15,564 bases of DNA from Lachnospiraceae bacterium UBA3282. Its GTDB lineage: Bacteria > Bacillota > Clostridia > Lachnospirales > Lachnospiraceae. Positions 1-5,445 of the stretch are shown piece after piece. Where the stretch lies: positions 1-15,564 of the forward strand of contig DETS01000124.1 of the NCBI GenBank assembly GCA_002361735.1, written 5' to 3'. The notes beneath the pieces were generated by a model, which ran no database searches, was not told the DNA's origin, and worked only from the letters and a program-made list of their open reading frames with translations. Both the position numbers and the translations under genes were made by a program. Position 1 is the stretch's first letter. Each line of letters opens with the position of its first letter.

Positions 1-18
1 CCAGATATTATGTTCCAT
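1..18 (-). CDS. azlD: AzlD-like branched-chain amino acid transporter subunit, first codons only
   Basis: Only the start codon and five following codons (MEHNIW) lie inside the window. The ATG at 18-16 begins two bases after the azlC stop codon, with a GAGGT ribosome binding site at 32-28 inside the end of azlC. The identity rests on context: AzlC is normally paired with the small membrane protein AzlD, and the spacing fits translational coupling. The rest of the protein is outside the window, so the name cannot be confirmed here. Confidence 0.5.
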
Positions 19-20
19 TT

Positions 21-791
21 CTAAAGTACCTCATCTTTCTTTTCATTGGAATCGGGCGCATTGACGCTCGATTTTTTGTCGGAATTGACCGTATCGGTCG
101 GGAACAGGACCGCCGCGGCAAGAGCCAGGGCGACCGTGAGCGCGATGGTCTTGATTCCTGTGGAAAGGCTCGCAAACAGGGGCAGGCGGTTCACAAGATA
201 GCTTGCCGCAAAACCGACAGCCACCACCCCTGCGATTACTTTATTTTTTCGGGCAGGCGGAATGATGATTGCCAGAAACATACCATAGAGCCCAACGCTC
301 AATGCGCTGACCACTCTGGTCGGCAACACATTTCCCATGATAACACCCAAAAAAGTACCGAAAGCCCAGCCGGGAATCGCCACCACGATAGCGCCGTAGG
401 CGTACCAGGGATTCAGGTATCCGGGCTGTGCGATGCAGATGCCGAAGATCTCATCCGTCACATCGTAGGCGATGAGCATACGGTGGCGCAAAGGCGTGTC
501 ATGTCTTAATTTTTGACTGAGTGCACAGGACATCAGCAGGTAACGCGCATTGACTACTAGAGTCATTATAGCGGTTTCCAGATAGGTGCTGCCGGCGGCA
601 ATCAGCGCAAAGCCGGCATATTCTCCGGCGGAAGCATTGTTCAACGCGCTGGCGGCAAGTGCCTGAATCGCGGATAGCCCCGCTTTTTTTGCAGCGATGC
701 CGAGTGTGAACGCCACCGCGAAATAGCCGAGCGCAATCGGGCTGCCGTCCCGCATTCCGTGCTGAAAGCAGATTTTGTTTTCGGTCGTCAT
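21..791 (-). CDS. azlC: AzlC family branched-chain amino acid permease subunit
   Basis: This 256-residue, very hydrophobic protein matches the AzlC family, the large subunit of AzlCD exporters for branched-chain amino acids and analogues in the cytoplasmic membrane. Family features seen are the N-terminal RDGSPIALGYFAVAFTLG stretch, the Ala/Gly-rich segment after it, the VNARYLLMS stretch near residue 80 and the YDVTDEIFG stretch near 108. Several further helices follow. The C-terminal 25 residues or so are hydrophilic and charged and look like a cytoplasmic tail. The ATG at 791 has an AAGGAG site (808-803) 11 bases upstream, slightly far. The gene is followed at once by the start of an azlD-like frame. 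Substrate is inferred from the family only. No adjacent AsnC/Lrp regulator gene is visible. Confidence 0.88.
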   Translation of the reverse strand: MTTENKICFQHGMRDGSPIALGYFAVAFTLGIAAKKAGLSAIQALAASALNNASAGEYAGFALIAAGSTYLETAIMTLVVNARYLLMSCALSQKLRHDTPLRHRMLIAYDVTDEIFGICIAQPGYLNPWYAYGAIVVAIPGWAFGTFLGVIMGNVLPTRVVSALSVGLYGMFLAIIIPPARKNKVIAGVVAVGFAASYLVNRLPLFASLSTGIKTIALTVALALAAAVLFPTDTVNSDKKSSVNAPDSNEKKDEVL

Positions 792-912
792 GGTGGGGCA
801 AACTCCTTATTAAATCAATCCAATCATTTTTTGCTCTTTGATAAATTTAAAAACCTATAAGCCTTGAAAACACAAAATTTAAGCAAGTCAATCCTATTTC
901 GTTCATTACATC

Positions 913-941
913 ATTTTATATTGTTTCACTTATGATTACAA
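913..941 (-). promoter_or_regulatory. Possible azlC promoter with overlapping palindrome
   Basis: On the minus strand TTGTAA (941-936) and TAAAAT (918-913) are separated by 17 bases, giving 4/6 and 5/6 matches to the sigma-A hexamers, about 120 bases upstream of azlC. An imperfect 18-bp palindrome at 927-944 (CACTT, 8 bases, AAGTG) overlaps the -35 and spacer and could be a regulator site. Neither element is proven; the leader would be long. Confidence 0.3.
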
Positions 942-962
942 GTGCTGATAAGGGTAAGGTTG

Positions 963-990
963 AATAAATTCTCTGAAAGAGCAATTTATT
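963..990 (-). repeat. AT-rich hairpin
   Basis: AATAAATT (963-970) and AATTTATT (983-990) are exact complements. CTCT (971-974) pairs with AGAG (978-981) inside them, leaving a GAA loop and one bulged C. The result is a 12-bp stem. It lies downstream of the small minus-strand ORF and next to a second hairpin. There is no clear T-run, so a terminator role is only possible. Confidence 0.5.
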
Positions 991-996
991 CGACCG

Positions 997-1023
997 CGAG
1001 TTTGTGTCGGAGCCACAAACTCG
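997..1023 (-). terminator. Perfect 10-bp hairpin downstream of small minus-strand ORF
   Basis: CGAGTTTGTG (997-1006) and CACAAACTCG (1014-1023) form a perfect 10-bp stem with a 7-base loop. It starts 25 bases after the stop of the minus-strand ORF at 1049-1273, as expected of a transcript end. It lacks a U-tract on either strand, so it could instead be a repeated palindromic element or the edge of a mobile-element remnant. Confidence 0.4.
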
Positions 1024-1048
1024 GAATCGCAGAGCAAAAACGTGCGCG

Positions 1049-1273
1049 TCAATCATGCAGAATTTCCTCCTTCCATGCTTCGATCTGTGAAAATAAATCT
1101 TCCATATTAATTTTTGAAAAATCTGTTGTGTCAACTTTGATGTGTTTGCCATCAACGCAAAAGGCATCAAATCCCCTCTTTTCTATTCCACAAACAAAAT
1201 TTTCATAAGAAATCGTTTTTGCTTTTAGGGGTTTCCTATTATTCTCTTTCTTTTCCGGATAGCAGTCATTCAC
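1049..1273 (-). CDS. Small hypothetical protein or gene remnant (74 aa)
   Basis: A 74-codon frame begins with ATG at 1273, directly after in-frame TAG and TGA codons. It has a weak upstream AGGGGG about 11 bases away. The product is lysine- and glutamate-rich with balanced composition: a charged start, an ISYENF stretch and an acidic/amphipathic end (NMEDLFSQIEAWKEEI) that looks helical. I do not recognise the family and see no signal peptide or membrane helix. It could be a genuine small protein or the C-terminal remnant of a larger gene whose start has been lost. Local base composition is more AT-rich than the neighbouring core genes. Two hairpins lie just downstream. Confidence 0.4.
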   Translation of the reverse strand: MNDCYPEKKENNRKPLKAKTISYENFVCGIEKRGFDAFCVDGKHIKVDTTDFSKINMEDLFSQIEAWKEEILHD

Positions 1274-1388
1274 TACATGCCCCCTGTGCCTGTCGGGGTT
1301 GTTTTCGCGTTCCAGGAAACGCTGGTAAATTTATCATTCTTTTCTCAATGGCTACACAATTTTGAGGGAGAAAAAATAAAAATAGTTG

Positions 1389-1417
1389 TTGACAAATAAT
1401 ATTATATGCCATATAGT
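1389..1417 (+). promoter_or_regulatory. Sigma-A type promoter of the padR cassette
   Basis: TTGACA (1389-1394) and TATAGT (1412-1417) are separated by exactly 17 bases, a near-consensus promoter. It predicts transcription from about 1424 and a leader of roughly 145 bases before padR. The valS T-box promoter in this window uses the same hexamers and spacing. Confidence 0.85.
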
Positions 1418-1473
1418 ATGCGTAGAAACAATATTATACAGCATATAATATTGCATGAACAAATAATATTATA
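1392..1473 (+). promoter_or_regulatory. Repeated AT-rich putative PadR operator region
   Basis: A 15-base sequence, ACAAATAATATTATA, occurs exactly twice, at 1392-1406 and 1459-1473. A shorter related copy is at 1428-1438 and an inverted one around 1442-1453. A small palindrome, ATATG-C-CATAT, covers 1404-1414 between the promoter hexamers. PadR-family repressors usually bind AT-rich dyads and control their own operon, so this cluster over and below the promoter is the likely operator. This is inference; no binding data are available. Confidence 0.5.
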
Positions 1474-1569
1474 AAGGAAAAAATATTCCAAGAGAAACGG
1501 GAAGGGAGGAGTCATCCTGAGAGAGGATATTGTATGAAATATGTAAAAAGGAAGAAAGGAGTCGTTTAT

Positions 1570-1908
1570 ATGGTTTTTAACACAGGCGCTGCGCTGCTTG
1601 ATGCGATCGTGCTGGCAGTAGTTTCCCACGAGCAGGAAGGAACCTACGGCTATAAGATCACCCAGGAAGTGCGGCTGGTCATCGAGATTTCAGAGTCAAC
1701 CCTGTATCCGGTGCTCAGAAGGCTGCAGAAGGACGAATGCCTGGAAATCTATGACATGGAATGCGCAGGGCGCAACAGGCGTTACTACAGGATCACCGAG
1801 AAAGGTCGGGCGCAGTTGAATCTTTATATCAGCGAATGGCATCGTTATGCGGCTAAGCTGAACAGCATCTTTGAGGGAAACATGAGGAGGGACACAACGA
1901 ATGGATAG
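1570..1908 (+). CDS. PadR family transcriptional regulator
   Basis: A 112-residue winged-helix repressor of the PadR family, probably a cytoplasmic dimer that controls its own operon. The family signature is clear: an N-terminal helix (GAALLDAIVLAVVSHEQEG), YGYKITQEV, then the recognition region STLYPVLRRLQKDECLE and the wing GRNRRYYRITEKGRAQL. A C-terminal dimerisation helix follows. I chose ATG 1570 because AAAGGAG (1555-1561) lies 8 bases upstream and the resulting length suits the small PadR subfamily. An in-frame ATG at 1534 would add 12 basic residues and has a weaker site. The gene overlaps the next one by 8 bases (1901-1908), so the two are co-translated. PadR genes beside HAAS and DUF4097 genes are a recurrent Firmicutes arrangement; the inducing signal is unknown. 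Confidence 0.9.
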   Translation: MVFNTGAALLDAIVLAVVSHEQEGTYGYKITQEVRLVIEISESTLYPVLRRLQKDECLEIYDMECAGRNRRYYRITEKGRAQLNLYISEWHRYAAKLNSIFEGNMRRDTTNG

Positions 1909-2776
1909 AGCGGAGTTTATGAGGAGACTCTCGGATCTTTTGCAGGATGTGCCGCCTGCGGAGCGGGAGGAAGCGTTACAATATTATAATGATTATATCG
2001 ACGACGCCGGCGAGGGCAACGAAGCGGGAATCATCGCTTCTCTGGGAACACCGGAGGAACTCGCCAAGTCCATCAAGGCAGGGCTTGCGGACGGCGGAAA
2101 TGCAGGGGAGTTTACGGAGTCCGGTTTTCACGGATACGAGCAGCAGAGCAAATATCAAGTTATGTCAACTGATAAAAAACAGGATGGCAGTCAGGAAAAT
2201 ACCCGGAACCATGCGCAGGAGAATGCGCAGGGCGCTGCCGCGCAAAACGGTTTCGCCGGCAATCCGAACGGACAGCAGACGGGAGGCGCATACGGACAGC
2301 AAAGTGGTGCATACGGACAGCCAAACGGTGCGGGAAACACATATGGCGGCTATGGCCCGCAGGCAAACGCGGGACAGAGCGGGAAGCAGGGGAGATCTTG
2401 GACGGGCGGACAGATTGCTCTTATCGTGATCCTGGCGATCCTGACCTCTCCGATCTGGATCGGTGTTGTGGGCGGATTGTTTGGATGTGCGCTCGGTTTG
2501 TTTGGCGTGCTGCTTGGTCTCTTTATCGCTTTTCTGGCGATAGGCGTAGTGCTTTTGGCAGTGGGTGTCGCACTGGTCTGGTGCGGTATCGTGGGCATCT
2601 TCGGCGCGCCGCTTGCGGGATTTGCGCTGGTGGGCGTCGGATTGATTTTGATGGCTTTGGGACTGGTGTTTACCGGCCTGATGGTGTGGACGGTAGGAAG
2701 CGTGATACCCGCCCTGATTCGGGCCTGTGTGAATGTATGCAACAGAATTTTTCATAGGAAAGGTGAGAAGATATAA
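1901..2776 (+). CDS. HAAS/DUF1700 domain membrane protein with Gln/Gly-rich linker
   Basis: A 291-residue membrane protein. Residues 1-60 form a HAAS (DUF1700-type) helical domain: MDRAEFMRRLSDLL, then EREEALQYYNDYIDDAGEG and the LGTPEELAKSI end. Residues 80-168 are a low-complexity Gln/Asn/Gly/Tyr linker with two copies of a GAYGQxx heptad at 129-142. Residues 170-280 are a glycine-rich block of about four membrane helices ending in a basic tail. The start is ATG 1901, with GAGGAGG (1884-1890) 10 bases upstream and overlapping padR. HAAS domains commonly occur beside PadR repressors and are thought to contact them or adapt their signalling. Direct sensing of membrane state by this protein is my inference. 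Confidence 0.85.
   Translation: MDRAEFMRRLSDLLQDVPPAEREEALQYYNDYIDDAGEGNEAGIIASLGTPEELAKSIKAGLADGGNAGEFTESGFHGYEQQSKYQVMSTDKKQDGSQENTRNHAQENAQGAAAQNGFAGNPNGQQTGGAYGQQSGAYGQPNGAGNTYGGYGPQANAGQSGKQGRSWTGGQIALIVILAILTSPIWIGVVGGLFGCALGLFGVLLGLFIAFLAIGVVLLAVGVALVWCGIVGIFGAPLAGFALVGVGLILMALGLVFTGLMVWTVGSVIPALIRACVNVCNRIFHRKGEKI
2288..2321 (+). repeat. Short 21-bp-period direct repeat in the HAAS linker
   Basis: GCATACGGACAGC occurs at 2288-2300 and again at 2309-2321, a period of 21 bases. It encodes two GAYGQ heptads in the low-complexity linker of the HAAS protein. Such in-frame repeats can change copy number without breaking the frame. Confidence 0.7.
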
Positions 2777-2816
2777 TATCAACATTTCATATCAGCACAA
2801 GAAAGGAGTAAGAGGC

Positions 2817-3809
2817 ATGAATAAATTTATGAGAGGATGTTTGCTGACGGCGCTTACGATGTTCATCGTTGGCTGCGTGATTTCTTTTGTCTGTTGGATA
2901 TTCGGCGGATTCAGACAGGCCGATACCTTGAGCAGTCTGGCAAGTATTCCGTTTTTCCATTATGAAGGACACGGTCTGAACTGGTCGTTCGGCTTTCATG
3001 ATGATAGTGAATTTGGAAAGGATTGGGAGAAGGAGCACTATCAGCAGGTCAAGAGTGAAGAATCTGTCAGCTTTCCCGCGGATTCTTTCCGAAAACTCGA
3101 TCTGGAGTTAGGAGCCTGCACCCTGTATCTGCAGGAGTCAGCGGACGATCAGATTTACTTTTCCGTGGAGGGAAGTGTCTTGCGGCATTATTATCGGACA
3201 GAAGGTTCTACCCTGTATATCAGGAATGCGGGCAAGGTGAAATTATCGGGCAAGCATGATGATAAGGTATATCTGAGCATTCCGGCAGACTTCGTATTTG
3301 ATGAGGCGGATGTGATCATCGGCGCGGGAATGATGAAAGGCGACGCGCTTCGCGCGGGCGATTTGAGCATGGAAGCCGGTGCCGGCGGATGCAGTCTGAA
3401 TGAAATTTCCGGCAATGAGGTCAGTCTGGATGTAGGCGCCGGAATGATTGAGACAAAAATACTGGATGCCGCAGAGCTCAAGCTCAATGTGGGCGCGGGT
3501 GAGTTTCGGTTAAAGGGCGTTTCCGTTACGCGGAAACTTGATCTGGAGCTGGGCATGGGCAACGCGGAGATCGATGGCTCGGTCACGGGAAATATGAACG
3601 TGGACTGCGGCATGGGTAATGTGAAGATGCACCTTACGGGCAGCGAGGACGATCATGCTTACGAGGTGGACTGCGGCATGGGCAGCGTGGAGATCGGCGG
3701 CCGAAATTACGGCGGTCTTGCCACGGAGCAGAAGTGGAACAGTGGACAGGGGAGTGTTTTTGAGATAGAATGCAATATGGGAAATGTAAAAATATCTTTT
3801 GAGGATTAA
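2817..3809 (+). CDS. Membrane-anchored DUF4097 family beta-solenoid protein
   Basis: A 330-residue protein with one N-terminal membrane helix (about residues 8-30) and a large outside domain of the DUF4097 family. From residue 95 the sequence cycles through short beta strands. A Gly-x-Gly turn recurs at about residues 168, 187, 206, 225, 245, 264 and 285, mostly 19-20 residues apart, as in IGAGM, VGAGM, LGMGN and CGMGS. This fits a right-handed solenoid. ATG 2817 is preferred because AAAGGAG (2802-2808) sits 8 bases upstream; the frame is open further back to 2733 but that would add 28 residues before the membrane helix. DUF4097 proteins occur with PadR, HAAS and PspC proteins in cell-envelope operons (compare Bacillus subtilis YvlB next to PspC-like YvlC). 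The ligand or partner is unknown. Confidence 0.85.
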   Translation: MNKFMRGCLLTALTMFIVGCVISFVCWIFGGFRQADTLSSLASIPFFHYEGHGLNWSFGFHDDSEFGKDWEKEHYQQVKSEESVSFPADSFRKLDLELGACTLYLQESADDQIYFSVEGSVLRHYYRTEGSTLYIRNAGKVKLSGKHDDKVYLSIPADFVFDEADVIIGAGMMKGDALRAGDLSMEAGAGGCSLNEISGNEVSLDVGAGMIETKILDAAELKLNVGAGEFRLKGVSVTRKLDLELGMGNAEIDGSVTGNMNVDCGMGNVKMHLTGSEDDHAYEVDCGMGSVEIGGRNYGGLATEQKWNSGQGSVFEIECNMGNVKISFED

Positions 3810-3836
3810 ACAGGCTTTGGAATGGAGGAAAATCAT

Positions 3837-4046
3837 ATGGATAACAATACAAAAAGACTTCTGCGCTCTCGCGCAAACAGGATGCTGTGCGGCGTCTGCG
3901 GCGGCATTGGAGAATATCTGAATGTTGACCCTACGCTGGTGCGTCTGATTTGGGCGCTGTGCTCGGCAGCCAGCGTAGGCATGGGACTGATCGTTTATAT
4001 CATTGCGGCGGTGGTGATACCGGAGGATGATGGGATCATAGGGTAA
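3837..4046 (+). CDS. PspC domain membrane protein
   Basis: A 69-residue protein that is almost entirely a PspC domain. It has a basic N-terminus (KRLLRSRANRMLCGVCGG), then IGEYLNVDPTLVRLIWALC and a hydrophobic helix ending in VIPED. PspC domains act in phage-shock or envelope-stress responses at the cytoplasmic membrane. GGAGG at 3824-3828 is 8 bases before ATG 3837, so I prefer this start over the in-frame ATG at 3822, which overlaps the site. It lies 27 bases after the DUF4097 gene and is the probable last gene of the padR cassette. Its final 11 bases overlap the end of the convergent ECF gene, with no terminator between them. Confidence 0.9.
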   Translation: MDNNTKRLLRSRANRMLCGVCGGIGEYLNVDPTLVRLIWALCSAASVGMGLIVYIIAAVVIPEDDGIIG

Positions 4047-4614
4047 AAAACAACCCCGACTTTTTCAGCGCGGGCCGCAAAGCGGAGTAGACCAGCACGG
4101 ATACGATGGTGGAGGTCACTGCATTGATGGAGGTGGAAGCCACATTCCATGCGAGCGTCAGCTCCGCTGCGGGTTTCCCGAGGATGACCAGTTTGTAAAA
4201 ATATCCCACAAGCGGATCGAAGATCACGTTAAAGAGCAGACCGGAAACGGCAGCAGCTACAGTCCATTTCAAAACTTTGGCGTTATCCGTCTCTGTGCTG
4301 ATATGTCCCAGTTTGTGGGCGACGATGCCCGTGATCAGCCCGATGCAGAATTTGAGGAGAAAGGTCTTGGGGGCGTAGACCACATAGACCGGATCAAAGA
4401 GATCGCCGATGGTCATGCCGATCGCACCGCCTAAGCCTCCGTATACGCCGCCGAGCAGCAAAGCGCCCAGCACGCAGACCGCGTTGCCCAGATGGATGGA
4501 GGTAGCGTCTCCGCCGGGCAGCGGGATCTTGATCTGCAAAAAGGTGAATACCACATAGGATAGAGCGGCAAAAATGCCCGTGAATACTACTTTCAATAAT
4601 TTTTCGTTTTTCAT
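4036..4614 (-). CDS. ECF transporter S component (substrate-binding membrane subunit)
   Basis: A 192-residue integral membrane protein of the ECF transporter S-component superfamily, with about six helices. Characteristic parts are the N-terminal KVVFTGIFAALSYVVF helix, the GDATSIHLGN loop near residue 35-44, and the GGVYGGLGGAIGMTIGDLFDP stretch near 55-75. S components bind a vitamin or other micronutrient and dock with a shared EcfA/A'/T module encoded elsewhere. The family resembles the riboflavin/hydroxymethylpyrimidine-type group (PF07155), but no linked biosynthetic gene or recognised riboswitch points to a substrate. AAAGGGA (4630-4624) lies 9 bases before the start. The 3' end overlaps the PspC gene on the other strand by 11 bases. 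Confidence 0.82.
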   Translation of the reverse strand: MKNEKLLKVVFTGIFAALSYVVFTFLQIKIPLPGGDATSIHLGNAVCVLGALLLGGVYGGLGGAIGMTIGDLFDPVYVVYAPKTFLLKFCIGLITGIVAHKLGHISTETDNAKVLKWTVAAAVSGLLFNVIFDPLVGYFYKLVILGKPAAELTLAWNVASTSINAVTSTIVSVLVYSALRPALKKSGLFFTL

Positions 4615-4671
4615 CGTTTTTGTTCCCTTTCTAAAAACTGAGACTGTATTGCATTTCTTTACCTTTCTGTC

Positions 4672-4680
4672 ATTTTAGCA
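4672..4680 (-). promoter_or_regulatory. Possible extended -10 promoter for the ECF gene
   Basis: On the minus strand TGCTAAAAT (4680-4672) is a good extended -10 element, 58 bases upstream of the ECF start codon. No convincing -35 hexamer accompanies it. I see no known riboswitch consensus between here and the gene. Confidence 0.3.
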
Positions 4681-4790
4681 CTGACGTGGCATTGGGAAAG
4701 TACCAATTTGAGATTTTTTGACCATACCAGATAAAACGACCGCTTTTTCTGGTGAATAATAAGAAAGTCAAAGAACAAAAACAAATGGAT

Positions 4791-4808
4791 AGTACAGAAT
4801 ATTGTACA
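4791..4808 (+). promoter_or_regulatory. Putative YefM-type operator (TGTACA palindromes)
   Basis: GTACA (4792-4796) and TGTAC (4803-4807) form an inverted repeat with a 6-base spacer. The second arm lies in the palindrome TGTACA (4803-4808). TGTACA is the known core of the Escherichia coli yefM-yoeB operator. The site is just upstream of the -35 hexamer at 4814, well placed for autoregulation by the antitoxin or complex. Confidence 0.55.
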
Positions 4809-4813
4809 GGATA

Positions 4814-4842
4814 TTGACAATACTATTTGTATGAAATACACT
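4814..4842 (+). promoter_or_regulatory. Promoter of the toxin-antitoxin operon
   Basis: TTGACA (4814-4819) and TACACT (4837-4842) are separated by 17 bases. The -35 is perfect and the -10 matches 4 of 6. It ends 22 bases before the antitoxin start codon, so the leader is very short. Confidence 0.65.
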
Positions 4843-4864
4843 ATAGGTAAAGGAGTGTGGTCAT

Positions 4865-5116
4865 ATGATAGCGACTAATTTTTCCAATGTAAGAAATCAT
4901 TTTAAAGAAGTCTGTGATCAGGTCGTACATGATTCGGATATTGCGATCATCACGAGAAAAAATGATGAAAATGTCGTGCTGATGTCTCAGGCGCAATATA
5001 ACAATTTGATGGAGAATCTTCATATCAGAAAAAGCAAGGCAAACTACGAATGGCTGAAAGAATCGATTGCGCAGGCCGAAAACGGCAGGCTGGTAGATTT
5101 TGAGACAGAGGAATAG
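4865..5116 (+). CDS. yefM: YefM/Phd family antitoxin
   Basis: An 83-residue antitoxin of the Phd/YefM family. The N-terminal half is the typical DNA-binding and dimerisation domain: MIATNFSNVRNHFKEVCDQV, IAIITRKNDENVVLMSQAQYN, and an NLMENL helix. The C-terminal third (KANYEWLKESIAQAENGR then an acidic end) is the flexible part that wraps and inhibits the toxin. ATG 4865 has AAAGGAG (4849-4855) 9 bases upstream. The yoeB toxin gene starts 3 bases after the stop, so the two are translated together. Autoregulation through the TGTACA site upstream is expected from the family. Confidence 0.92.
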   Translation: MIATNFSNVRNHFKEVCDQVVHDSDIAIITRKNDENVVLMSQAQYNNLMENLHIRKSKANYEWLKESIAQAENGRLVDFETEE

Positions 5117-5119
5117 CAT

Positions 5120-5374
5120 ATGAATGTATCTTTCACGGAAAACGCATGGGAAGATTATCTCTACTGGCAAAAGATGGATAAGAAAATAGTCAGAAGGATC
5201 AATGAGTTGGTCAAGGATATCAAGAGAAATCCTTATGACGGTCTTGGCAAGCCGGAGGCGCTTAAATACGATTTGGCGGGAAAGTGGAGTCGTAGGATCA
5301 CGGAAGAACACCGTCTGGTTTATCAGGTGGAGGAAAATCATTTAATCGTATTTACTTGCAGATATCATTATTAG
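5120..5374 (+). CDS. yoeB: YoeB/Txe family mRNA endoribonuclease toxin
   Basis: An 84-residue toxin, the same length as E. coli YoeB and very similar to it. Conserved blocks are WEDYLYWQKMDKKIVRRINE, GKPEALK, WSRRITEEHRLVY and the terminal CRYHY. The catalytic set known from E. coli falls at identical positions: Glu46, Arg65, His83 and Tyr84, so the enzyme looks intact. YoeB binds the ribosomal A site and cleaves mRNA there, stopping translation; YefM neutralises it. There is no dedicated strong ribosome binding site, consistent with coupling to the antitoxin 3 bases upstream. No terminator is visible between this gene and the T-box promoter at 5411. Confidence 0.95.
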   Translation: MNVSFTENAWEDYLYWQKMDKKIVRRINELVKDIKRNPYDGLGKPEALKYDLAGKWSRRITEEHRLVYQVEENHLIVFTCRYHY

Positions 5375-5410
5375 AAATGCAGAAAGGTCTTTTACGCAGA
5401 AGAAACAGGA

Positions 5411-5439
5411 TTGACAAAACAGTTGTAATTGACTATAGT
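5411..5439 (+). promoter_or_regulatory. Promoter of the valS T-box leader
   Basis: TTGACA (5411-5416) and TATAGT (5434-5439) are exactly 17 bases apart, near-consensus sigma-A hexamers. Transcription should begin around 5446, placing the full T-box in the leader. Confidence 0.88.
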
Positions 5440-5445
5440 AGTAAA

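Larger units (their letters stand above)
792..1388. other. AT-rich spacer between azlC and the padR cassette
   Basis: The stretch is AT-rich and poor in genes. It contains a possible azlC promoter (913-941), two adjacent hairpins (963-990 and 997-1023) and one small minus-strand reading frame (1049-1273). Bases 1274-1380 show no convincing gene or structured element, apart from a weak inverted repeat around 1307-1323. The mix of a short orphan frame and strong hairpins suggests remnant accessory DNA, but I cannot assign it to a known element. Confidence 0.5.

Noticed and set aside
1534..1569. Upstream in-frame ATG as the padR start
   Set aside because: It would add 12 mostly basic residues before the conserved PadR start. 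The ATG at 1570 has a better-placed AAAGGAG.
1292..4060. 14-base sequence AAAACAACCCCGAC shared by 1292-1305 (minus) and 4047-4060 (plus)
   Set aside because: One or two 14-base matches are expected by chance when both strands of a window this size are compared, and the flanks are unrelated.
4615..4790. Vitamin riboswitch upstream of the ECF S-component gene
   Set aside because: I searched by eye for TPP, FMN, preQ1 and folate-type conserved blocks on the minus strand and saw none.
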